DNA of 9,718 nt, from positions 1-9,718 of the forward strand of contig JACDEP010000064.1 in assembly GCA_013816325.1 (NCBI GenBank). Direction: 5' to 3'. The position numbers were made by a program, and so were the translations under genes. This document shows positions 1 to 6,008 of the stretch, in pieces. The notes below the pieces were generated by a model. The model saw only the letters and a list, made by a program, of their open reading frames with translations. It was not told the DNA's origin and did no database searches. Origin of the DNA: Methylotenera sp. Its GTDB lineage: Bacteria; Pseudomonadota; Gammaproteobacteria; Burkholderiales; Methylophilaceae. Position 1 is the stretch's first letter, and each line of letters starts with the position of its first letter.

Positions 1-267
1 AGCACAGTTAGCGCTTGCAACAAATGTGTTAGGTGATGTAATTACATTGTCACCAGCGCCTAAACCTGCTGCCATGCACGCTAAATGCAGCGCTGCTGTG
101 CCACTTGAAACTGCTACAGCATATTGAGCCCCAACGTAAGTCGCAACAGCTCGTTCAAACTCTTCAACCTTAGGGCCTTGAGTTAGTGGCGCATTGCGCA
201 ACACATTAACAACCGATTGAATATCATCTTCGTCAATATAATGTTTGCCATAGGGGATTTTTTCCAT
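1..267 (-). CDS. pseC: PseC-type aminotransferase, N-terminal part (runs off left edge)
   Basis: The first 89 residues of a PLP-dependent DegT/DnrJ/EryC1 aminotransferase are visible; the gene continues past base 1. It begins MEKIPYGKHYIDEDDI and continues with LTQGPKVEEFE, the conserved SSGTAALHLA stretch (about residues 65-74) that helps hold the cofactor phosphate, and TSPNTFVASANC. The catalytic lysine lies in the missing part. The opening matches PseC, which transfers an amino group from glutamate to C4 of the keto-sugar made by PseB in CMP-pseudaminic acid synthesis in the cytoplasm. The ATG follows the pseB stop after one base (TAA-C-ATG), so translation is probably coupled. It could serve a related diamino-sugar pathway; the family call is strong, the exact sugar less so. 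Confidence 0.85.
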   Translation of the reverse strand, partial: MEKIPYGKHYIDEDDIQSVVNVLRNAPLTQGPKVEEFERAVATYVGAQYAVAVSSGTAALHLACMAAGLGAGDNVITSPNTFVASANCA

Positions 268-268
268 G

Positions 269-1264
269 TTATAACTCGATTTTTTCTATCTTTAGCAGTG
301 TTGCTAACTCTTCTTTTTTCATCCAGTCAGTGTTGTTATCACTGCTATAGTGAAAGTTTTCTGGTACAGCTTTACCACCAGTTCTTTCAAGATACGCCTT
401 GCCATCCCACCAATTAACTGCAGGTTGAATAACGAAGTGATTTTCGAATTCAGCGGTATTAATTGCATCATCTGGTGTAATCATTACTTCATGTAATTTT
501 TCGCCTGGTCGAATACCAATAATCTTAGTAGTGCATTCTGGAGCCACCACTTTTGCTACATCCATAATGCCCATACTTGGAATTTTAGGCACGAATACTT
601 CACCGCCCTCCATACGTGTTAACGAATCCAAAACAAATTGCACGCCTTGGTCAAGCGTAATCCAGAAGCGAGTCATTCGCTCATCTGTAATTGGGAGCAC
701 ACCTTCTGCTTTTTTTTGCATAAAAAATGGAATAACACTACCCCTTGAACCAATAACATTTCCATAACGTACTACAGAAAATCTGGTTCTGTGTCTTCCT
801 GAAAGTGCGTTTCCTGCAACAAATAATTTATCTGAACATAACTTTGTAGCACCATATAAATTCAATGGATTAGCCGCTTTATCTGTGCTGAGTGCAATTA
901 CTCTTTCTACACCTTGATCAATACAAACATTTACAACATTTTCAGCGCCAATAATATTTGTTTTAATTGCTTCCATTGGATTATATTCAGCAGCTGGCAC
1001 CTGTTTCATTGCAGCTGCATGAATGACTATATCAACCCCATCAAGTGCCCTGTAGAGCCGTTCTTTATCTCGAACATCGCCTAAAAAATAACGTAACTTA
1101 GGAGAGTTAATATATTGCTGCATTTCAAATTGCTTGAGTTCGTCTCGACTAAACACAACTAGTCTCTTAGCATCATGCTGCTCCAAAACAGTTTTGACGA
1201 ACCTTTTACCAAACGAGCCAGTTCCTCCTGTAATTAATACTGATTTACCACTTAAAATTGACAT
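269..1264 (-). CDS. pseB: UDP-N-acetylglucosamine 4,6-dehydratase (inverting), PseB/FlaA1 type
   Basis: 331 residues, full length for PseB. It is a short-chain dehydrogenase-type enzyme that converts UDP-GlcNAc to UDP-2-acetamido-2,6-dideoxy-L-arabino-hexos-4-ulose, the first step of pseudaminic acid synthesis. Visible features are the Rossmann nucleotide-binding motif GGTGSFG (residues 13-19), an HAAAMKQVP segment (82-90), the catalytic T127-D128-K129, and Y137-x3-K141. This TDK plus YxxxK arrangement matches the dehydratase/5-epimerase subclass rather than ordinary epimerases. RYGNVIGSRGSV and RPGEKLHEVM are also typical. The ATG directly follows the TAG of the upstream gene, and AGGGGAG upstream is a good ribosome binding site. 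It is followed at once by pseC. CapD-like dehydratases are larger membrane proteins, so that alternative does not fit. Confidence 0.93.
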   Translation of the reverse strand: MSILSGKSVLITGGTGSFGKRFVKTVLEQHDAKRLVVFSRDELKQFEMQQYINSPKLRYFLGDVRDKERLYRALDGVDIVIHAAAMKQVPAAEYNPMEAIKTNIIGAENVVNVCIDQGVERVIALSTDKAANPLNLYGATKLCSDKLFVAGNALSGRHRTRFSVVRYGNVIGSRGSVIPFFMQKKAEGVLPITDERMTRFWITLDQGVQFVLDSLTRMEGGEVFVPKIPSMGIMDVAKVVAPECTTKIIGIRPGEKLHEVMITPDDAINTAEFENHFVIQPAVNWWDGKAYLERTGGKAVPENFHYSSDNNTDWMKKEELATLLKIEKIEL

Positions 1265-2188
1265 CTAAACTCCCCTAATTGCTTTTTGAATTTCTAATGG
1301 TCTTCCCATGCCTAATTGTAACTTAAGCTGCTCCACTTCATTTGATACTGAAATATAGTTGATTCCCAACTTCAGCTTTAATTTATGATTACTTAGAGAC
1401 ATGTCATGCGGTCTTGGTGCAAGAGATTTTAATGATGCAATACTGGCTGGTTTTATAAGATTACTAGACAGATTAAACTTTTCACAAATATGTAACCCAA
1501 ATTCATATTTACTGATGCGGTCATCTGATACAACATTAAAAATCCCATATTCGTTCAGAGCTAACAGTGCATGTATATGGGTTGCCAATGAATCTATGAG
1601 AATTGGTGTAAAGTAAACATCATCAAATAAGCTGATTTCTTTATTGTTGATGAGATTAATATATATCCAATCACTAAAAGATTGGCGGAACTGGTGTCCC
1701 CACCCAAAAAAATTTGTTCTAATAATTAATGCATCATTATTTAATTTTTTTACTGCAAATTCAGCATTAAGTTTAGATTCGGCATAAACATTAACTGGCT
1801 GAGGATTGCTATTTTCTGTTGAAAAAGAGTTTTTGCTAGAAAAAAGATGATCTGTTGAAATATGTACCAGTTTAATACCAGTTTTAGCACATACGAAAGC
1901 GACATTCTCTGCTAATTCACAATTTATATGCTTGGCAAGCAAGGGATTTAGCTGACATTCATCAACATTAGTTAAACCCGCTGCATGTATCACCACATCT
2001 GGTGAAATCTGAACTAACTTATCGAGAATATCATCTCTTGATTCAAGGTTTAAGAAAACAGACTCTGTATCTTCGAATAAAACATTGGTTTTGTGTAGCG
2101 CCAAAACAACCCTGATTTTATCTCTAGCAAAGCAAGCCCAATTTGTTGCTAAAAGACCACTGCCCCCAGTGATAAGTACTTTAAGCAT
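1265..2188 (-). CDS. RmlD-like sugar-nucleotide reductase (SDR family)
   Basis: 307 residues of the RmlD substrate-binding/SDR family, whose best known member reduces dTDP-4-keto-L-rhamnose to dTDP-L-rhamnose with NAD(P)H. Visible are the N-terminal Rossmann motif ITGGSGLLA (residues 6-14), HAAGLTNVD (68-76), the catalytic ISTDHLF (110-116), Y135-x3-K139 of the SDR active site, and a C-terminal RPHDMSLSNHKL, typical of RmlD. It overlaps the upstream regulator by 8 bases and its TAG touches the pseB ATG, so it is firmly within the operon. It is very AT-rich: three sampled 60-base lines have 17, 21 and 18 G/C. The standard pseudaminic acid route has no such reductase, so the substrate is unknown. 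It lacks the extra C-terminal cupin domain of CapF/WbjC-type reductases. Confidence 0.82.
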   Translation of the reverse strand: MLKVLITGGSGLLATNWACFARDKIRVVLALHKTNVLFEDTESVFLNLESRDDILDKLVQISPDVVIHAAGLTNVDECQLNPLLAKHINCELAENVAFVCAKTGIKLVHISTDHLFSSKNSFSTENSNPQPVNVYAESKLNAEFAVKKLNNDALIIRTNFFGWGHQFRQSFSDWIYINLINNKEISLFDDVYFTPILIDSLATHIHALLALNEYGIFNVVSDDRISKYEFGLHICEKFNLSSNLIKPASIASLKSLAPRPHDMSLSNHKLKLKLGINYISVSNEVEQLKLQLGMGRPLEIQKAIRGV

Positions 2189-2519
2189 CTATACCCTTAT
2201 TCTTAGAAATATCGCGTCTCAATTCATCAATTTCAACTTGTAATAATTCATATTCATGCATTTTATATTTTAGAAAACTTAATGTAACGTTGGCTTTTGC
2301 TTCAATACCATTAGGCGTGAGTAAGTACATATAGGCTAGTTTATTTTTACTGTTTCGAAAATTACTAACTTTCAACAAACCTTTTTCAATAAGACCTTTT
2401 AAGCAAAAGTTTGTTTTTCCTAAGCTTATACCGAGTTCTTTAGCAAGTTCTCTCTGACTAATTTCAGGATTTTCCTCTACAGTTTTTAGTATTTTGTAAC
2501 GATATTCGTCAGTTAGCAT
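2181..2519 (-). CDS. EPS-associated MarR-family transcriptional regulator
   Basis: 112 residues. The N-terminal two thirds form a winged helix-turn-helix: an opening helix (LTDEYRYKILKTVEENP), then ISQRELAKELGISLGKTNFC (residues 20-39) with the recognition helix at about 33-46, then a basic wing FRNSKNKLAYMYLLTP (54-69). The last 40 residues form a probable helical dimerisation tail. The length and the LGISLGKTN and NSKNKLAY segments match the MarR-family EPS-associated regulator family, which typically opens exopolysaccharide gene clusters, as here. Its coding sequence is extremely AT-rich: lines 2221-2280 and 2341-2400 contain 11 and 14 G/C per 60. The start follows a weak AGG eight bases upstream that lies at the base of a perfect hairpin. 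No ligand site can be seen; control of its own operon is an inference. Confidence 0.85.
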   Translation of the reverse strand: MLTDEYRYKILKTVEENPEISQRELAKELGISLGKTNFCLKGLIEKGLLKVSNFRNSKNKLAYMYLLTPNGIEAKANVTLSFLKYKMHEYELLQVEIDELRRDISKNKGIDA

Positions 2520-2528
2520 TTAATAAAC

Positions 2529-2568
2529 CTACGTTCATTCATTGAACCCGTTCAATGAATGAACGTAG
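2529..2568 (-). promoter_or_regulatory. Perfect 18-bp inverted repeat (hairpin/operator) before the EPS operon
   Basis: Bases 2529-2546 and 2551-2568 are exact reverse complements separated by the 4-base loop cccg. Each arm contains an odd-length dyad, TTCATTGAA (2538-2546) and TTCAATGAA (2551-2559). The lower strand ends nine bases before the regulator ATG, and the putative Shine-Dalgarno AGG (2530-2528) is partly inside the stem. The following bases on the minus strand (GTTTATTA) are only weakly T-rich, so an intrinsic terminator for hslR is possible but not convincing. Alternatives are an operator for the adjacent MarR-type regulator or an RNA hairpin that limits translation. The repeat is certain; the function is inferred. 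Confidence 0.75.
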
Positions 2569-2585
2569 TTTGCAATATCTGATTT

Positions 2586-2616
2586 AATATAGCAAGTACT
2601 AATGAAATAATCACAA
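2586..2616 (-). promoter_or_regulatory. Possible promoter of the EPS/pse operon
   Basis: Reading the minus strand, TTGTGA (2616-2611) is followed after 19 bases by TATATT (2591-2586), preceded by TGC to give an extended -10 (TGCTATATT). The expected transcript start near 2579 lies about ten bases before the inverted repeat, which would place the whole hairpin in the leader of the regulator gene. The 19-base spacer is longer than ideal, and AT-rich DNA yields such matches easily. Confidence 0.4.
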
Positions 2617-2620
2617 CGAG

Positions 2621-3034
2621 TTAATAGGCACTACTTGTAAACTTTTTGATATCTCTTAATTGCCGTTTGGTCGGCCTGCCCATGCCTCTATCGCGCTGTG
2701 CATGTTCACCCTCTCCCGTAGCTTTGGCCTTTTCCCGCTTTGCAATACTTGCCGGTGTTTCTTTATAAAGTAGCGCTGCTTCCGGAGCACCTTTGCGAAT
2801 ATTGGATAATGCAAGCACTTCAACTTCAATCTCAAAATCGCGGTTGCGGATGTGAATGACTTGCCCAAGATGCACTTCTTTAGCGGGCTTGATGCGGTCA
2901 CCATCAATGTGCACTTTACCGGTATCAATAGCATTAGTAGCCAGGCTACGAGTTTTGAAAAACCGTGCCGCCCATAACCATTTATCCAGCCTGGACTTAG
3001 TATCTTCGGTCTCTTCCCTCTCTACTTTGCTCAT
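2621..3034 (-). CDS. hslR: RNA-binding S4-domain heat-shock protein Hsp15
   Basis: 137 residues, close to the 133 of E. coli Hsp15. The S4 RNA-binding domain begins at SRLDKWLWAARFFKTRS (residues 14-30) and runs to about residue 65, followed by a basic, charged tail with GRPTKRQLRDIKKF (119-132), a hallmark of the family. Hsp15 binds free 50S subunits still carrying a nascent chain on tRNA and helps recycle them after stress. The gene starts 26 bases after the Lon-like protease, so co-transcription of two stress-quality-control genes is plausible. No strong Shine-Dalgarno sequence is seen before the ATG. The next gene downstream is the AT-rich EPS operon, about 100 bases away, with the hairpin between them. 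Identification is confident; the operon link is inferred. Confidence 0.92.
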   Translation of the reverse strand: MSKVEREETEDTKSRLDKWLWAARFFKTRSLATNAIDTGKVHIDGDRIKPAKEVHLGQVIHIRNRDFEIEVEVLALSNIRKGAPEAALLYKETPASIAKREKAKATGEGEHAQRDRGMGRPTKRQLRDIKKFTSSAY

Positions 3035-3060
3035 GATGCGTGATGAGTTATTCTTAAAAG

Positions 3061-5223
3061 TTAATGTCTTTTTGGAAGGTTCATTTCTAGCGTAAGCTTA
3101 AATTCGCCTAGCCTATCTTCAGCCAATTTATTTACTTCTTCCAACGTATGTTCCATCAGGTGTTTTACGCCCTCTGCCACATTGTTCATAGTGGCTATCT
3201 GGAACTGGCCATTTTTTACTGCATCGATGAGTTCATCACTGAGGATCAGGTGACGTATGTTACGCTCGGGCATTAACACGCCCTGCTTACCATCGAGTCC
3301 AATCTCCTTACAGACCCTGTAATAGCCCTCTATCTTTTCATTAAGTCCACCTACAGGCAATACTTCACCATGCTGGTTAAGTGCACCAGTCACGGCGATA
3401 CCTTGTTTGATAGGGAGTTGCGCCAGTGATGAAAGAATCGCAAAAAGCTCGGCACATGAAGCTGAGTCGCCATCAACTCCGTTGTATTCTTGCTCAAACA
3501 CTAGAGATGCAGTGAGGTTTAAAGGGTTGAACTGAGCGAAGTTAGCATGTAACCAGCTTTTTAATATCATTACGCCCTTGTCATGCGTAGGGCCACTCAT
3601 CGCTACTTCACGGTCTATGGTGAAAATATCGCGATTACCCGCATAGCAATTAGCGGAGATGCGTACAGGAGAGCCAAAGCTGGCGTCTGCCAAATCGATA
3701 TGCGTTAAGCCGTTGATTTGGCCGATTGCCTCACCATGCACGGCAATCATGAGTTCATTATCGACGATGGAGTTACGCATATGCGCTTCGATGTAACTAT
3801 GCCGAATGTACCGATGATTAATCGCCGCTTTTACGTCTTCAATTGCCACCAAGCTGGCATTTCGAAGTTCCGCTGCGGCGACACTTTCCGAAATAAGCTT
3901 CTCCAAACCGGCAAATTGCGTACTTAAACGCGTCTGGTCCTCTTCTTGCCTATGCATAGCCTGCAATAAGGCGGTTACTGCTTCTGCGGTAAAATGTGGG
4001 CATTTGAACTGCTCACATTTCTGAGCGATAAACGCTGCATAAGCCATGTAATTCTCTATGCTGGCTTTTACTTTTTCAGCAAACTCGATCTTGATTGGGA
4101 AGTAATCAAAGAAATCATGCTTTTCTTCAAGCAGTTGGTAATAGTCCTCACGCGTCGCAATTAATATAAGTTTTACGGATACTGGTATCGCTGCCTGCGC
4201 ACTCACATAGCCGCTACCTTGATTGCTGCTACTGGTTAAATCTTCTATCTGCAGCGTAGAATTTCTTAAAAAACGATGCAGCTTTTCTAGCAGCTGTGAA
4301 CCGTTTTGTTCATCCGCGAGTAGGTCGCGTAGGTGCAGTAATAGCGCACCGCCGTCGGAACGTAGAAGATTCCCGGCACGCAGCCGCAAAAAATCCGGCG
4401 TACTGCTGGATTCACCCGCGCTTTCAATGCCGCCGAACAATGATTGCAAACTTGGGTCATTGTCATAGATAACCGGGGCCTGATTAGGGCTAGCAGATTG
4501 CTCAACTAGCACATTCACGCGGTAGCGCCCGAAAAAGCTTTCACTTAGCAAAGCCTCTAGATTATTATCTGAGTCTCCTGCAGCTGGCTGCCAAGCCTCC
4601 AAGTAATCCAGTACGTCTTTCCTTAATAATTCAAAATGCCGATCAAACACTTCTTTTTGTGCAATATGCTCGATACTGGTTTTAAGAATAATTAACTGAC
4701 TATCTAAAAACACTTCCATCGAAGCTGAAGAGTTTTCCTTGATTTTGGCTTCAATAAAAATCGCTAACTCTTTGCCAAGTTGCCTTATAAATTGATCCAT
4801 AGCCAGCTTTAGTTGTATACCAGCACCAGTCGGCAACTTCAAGAATAGCGGCTTACCGTTTGCATCAAACTGATATAGCGCCACCAAGTCATTACCTGGC
4901 GTTAGCTTGGCTGCGGCATCGTGCATGGCACTCAGCATCAATGATGTACGGCCTGTGCCCGCCTCCCCCAATGCTAAAAGATTAAAACCCTGCTGGCGAA
5001 TATTAAGTCCGAATTCAGCAGATTTCTTGGCTTCAGATTGTGATATCCAGGCTTGATGTTGAGCACTTTTGCTATCTTTAGAAATCAATGCAGAAGTATC
5101 TGGAAATCCTAACTGTTGCGCTTGGATATTGATGGTAAGTTGCTCTGGTTTTAGGATTTTTGACATATTTTCACTATTTTGTAACTTTAGGCTTTGTAAC
5201 TTTGGCATTTGTAATTTATGCAT
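3061..5223 (-). CDS. Lon-related ATP-dependent protease (AAA_32 plus Lon C-terminal domain)
   Basis: Up to 720 residues, a little shorter than many family members of about 800. An N-terminal AAA_32-type ATPase carries the P-loop GEAGTGRT (residues 86-93) with arginine instead of the usual lysine, and a Walker-B-like GGALLLHLRDLL (291-302). The C-terminal S16 peptidase domain carries the Ser/Lys dyad: VDGDSAS with S587 and GGLNEK with K630. This fits cytoplasmic Lon-like proteases of the YcbZ/LonH group; substrates are unknown. The longest frame starts at 5223, but residues 1-19 consist mostly of a KLQ-based 5-residue repeat. MSKILKPEQL, starting at 5166, looks like the true family N-terminus, so I favour 5166, although neither ATG has a strong ribosome binding site. 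It lies downstream of moaE and 26 bases before hslR. Confidence 0.88.
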   Translation of the reverse strand: MHKLQMPKLQSLKLQNSENMSKILKPEQLTINIQAQQLGFPDTSALISKDSKSAQHQAWISQSEAKKSAEFGLNIRQQGFNLLALGEAGTGRTSLMLSAMHDAAAKLTPGNDLVALYQFDANGKPLFLKLPTGAGIQLKLAMDQFIRQLGKELAIFIEAKIKENSSASMEVFLDSQLIILKTSIEHIAQKEVFDRHFELLRKDVLDYLEAWQPAAGDSDNNLEALLSESFFGRYRVNVLVEQSASPNQAPVIYDNDPSLQSLFGGIESAGESSSTPDFLRLRAGNLLRSDGGALLLHLRDLLADEQNGSQLLEKLHRFLRNSTLQIEDLTSSSNQGSGYVSAQAAIPVSVKLILIATREDYYQLLEEKHDFFDYFPIKIEFAEKVKASIENYMAYAAFIAQKCEQFKCPHFTAEAVTALLQAMHRQEEDQTRLSTQFAGLEKLISESVAAAELRNASLVAIEDVKAAINHRYIRHSYIEAHMRNSIVDNELMIAVHGEAIGQINGLTHIDLADASFGSPVRISANCYAGNRDIFTIDREVAMSGPTHDKGVMILKSWLHANFAQFNPLNLTASLVFEQEYNGVDGDSASCAELFAILSSLAQLPIKQGIAVTGALNQHGEVLPVGGLNEKIEGYYRVCKEIGLDGKQGVLMPERNIRHLILSDELIDAVKNGQFQIATMNNVAEGVKHLMEHTLEEVNKLAEDRLGEFKLTLEMNLPKRH
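5178..5222 (-). repeat. Three 15-bp direct repeats at the 5' end of the Lon-like gene
   Basis: On the plus strand TTTGTAACTTTAGGC (5178-5192), TTTGTAACTTTGGCA (5193-5207) and TTTGTAATTTATGCA (5208-5222) follow each other without gaps. On the coding strand each holds the core AAAGTTACAAA or a close variant. If the upstream ATG at 5223 is used they encode KLQMP, KLQSL and KLQNS. If translation starts at 5166 they lie in the leader, just downstream of a TATAAT, and could be a regulator binding site. The repeats are certain; the role is open. Confidence 0.75.
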
Positions 5224-5244
5224 GTGTTAACTTATGCCTCATTA

Positions 5245-5250
5245 ATTATA
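5245..5250 (-). promoter_or_regulatory. Perfect TATAAT between moaE and the Lon-like gene
   Basis: The minus strand reads TATAAT at 5250-5245, inside the 44-base gap after the moaE stop. A transcript would start near 5238, leaving a leader of about 70 bases to the preferred ATG at 5166, which contains the three 15-bp repeats. No good -35 is present (TCTTAA at a 17-base spacing), so it would need an activator, or it may be chance in AT-rich DNA. Confidence 0.3.
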
Positions 5251-5267
5251 TTGATTTACTGTTTTAT

Positions 5268-5720
5268 TTAAGACCAGCGGTCACGTGCGGTTTCATCGCT
5301 ATCTTTAGCTTCCACCCAACGGGACTCCCCCGATTGCAGCATTTCTTTTTTCCAAAAAGGTGCTTCAGTTTTTAAATAATCCATGATGAATTCACAAGCC
5401 TTGAATGCGTCGCCGCGATGCGCACTGCTAACTGCCACAAGTACTATCTGGTCCAGCGGTTTCAATTTTCCTATACGGTGAATCACCAATATTTCCATTA
5501 AGTCCCAGCGGTTTTTGGCCTTTGCCACAATGGTTTCCAGGGCTTTTTCAGTCATGCCAGGGTAATGTTCCAGCGTTAGCTCAGAAACCTGTTCCCCGAT
5601 ATTCAGATCCCGTACTTGCCCGACAAAGCTGACCACGGCGCCGATGTTTGGACTCGCCATCCTCAGCCGGCTTATTTCATCGCCCATATCGAAGTCCTCT
5701 AGTTGTAACCGGACCGTCAT
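5268..5720 (-). CDS. moaE: Molybdopterin synthase catalytic (large) subunit MoaE
   Basis: 150 residues, the normal length of MoaE. With MoaD it forms the cytoplasmic heterotetramer that inserts two sulfurs into cyclic pyranopterin monophosphate to make molybdopterin for molybdoenzymes. Diagnostic stretches are GAVVSFVGQVRD (residues 27-38), LEHYPGMTEKA (50-60), HRIGKL (81-86), SSAHRGDAFKACEF (98-111) and DYLKTEAPFWKKE (114-126). The active-site lysines correspond to K117 and K124, spaced as in the E. coli enzyme. The start is supported by GAGG overlapping the moaD stop codon, with only seven bases between the two genes, which suggests coupled translation and matched amounts of the two subunits. 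No other cofactor-synthesis genes are in the window. Confidence 0.96.
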   Translation of the reverse strand: MTVRLQLEDFDMGDEISRLRMASPNIGAVVSFVGQVRDLNIGEQVSELTLEHYPGMTEKALETIVAKAKNRWDLMEILVIHRIGKLKPLDQIVLVAVSSAHRGDAFKACEFIMDYLKTEAPFWKKEMLQSGESRWVEAKDSDETARDRWS

Positions 5721-5727
5721 ATAGCCT

Positions 5728-5988
5728 CTAGCCGCCTGTTACGGGCGGGAAAAATGCCACTTCATCACCATCAGCGATAGGTGCATTGTCATCCACAAGC
5801 TCATGGTTGATTGCAGCACGTACTTTCAACTTACCCATCAACATCTGTGACCAGGTATCGCCGCGTTTGGCCAAAAAAGCTTTGAGTTTGAGGATCGTCC
5901 ATGACTCTTTGTCGGCCAGCTCTAAATTTTCGTTAGAAAATTTAAGCGTTTCTTTCAAGCGGGCAAAATAAAATAATTTAATGTTCAT
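5728..5988 (-). CDS. moaD: Molybdopterin synthase sulfur-carrier (small) subunit MoaD
   Basis: 86 residues with a ubiquitin-like fold, close to the usual 81. It ends in the required Gly-Gly (residues 85-86, in FFPPVTGG), which is adenylated by MoeB and converted to a thiocarboxylate that donates sulfur within the MoaD-MoaE complex. Other family marks are the opening IKLFYFARLKE (3-13), an AINHELV segment (59-65) and DGDEVAFFPP (73-82). It lies 20 bases after rmuC and 7 bases before moaE. The ribosome binding site is weak, so translation may depend on readthrough from rmuC. A ThiS sulfur carrier also ends in GG but is shorter, and the moaE neighbour settles the assignment. Confidence 0.94.
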   Translation of the reverse strand: MNIKLFYFARLKETLKFSNENLELADKESWTILKLKAFLAKRGDTWSQMLMGKLKVRAAINHELVDDNAPIADGDEVAFFPPVTGG

Positions 5989-6008
5989 ATTGTTATCAGT
6001 TCTGAGCC

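Noticed and set aside
217..417. Plus-strand open frame of 66 codons over the pseB/pseC junction
   Set aside because: It lies opposite well-supported pseB and pseC coding sequence and its product is low-complexity and hydrophobic; a shadow frame.
2520..2620. JUMPstart/ops element for RfaH control of the polysaccharide operon
   Set aside because: No sequence resembling GGCGGTAG is present in the leader.
2656..2934. Second minus-strand frame inside hslR
   Set aside because: It is out of frame with the clearly recognisable Hsp15 and resembles no family I know.
5178..5222. CRISPR-like array
   Set aside because: Units are only 15 bp, adjacent and without spacers, and no cas gene is in the window.
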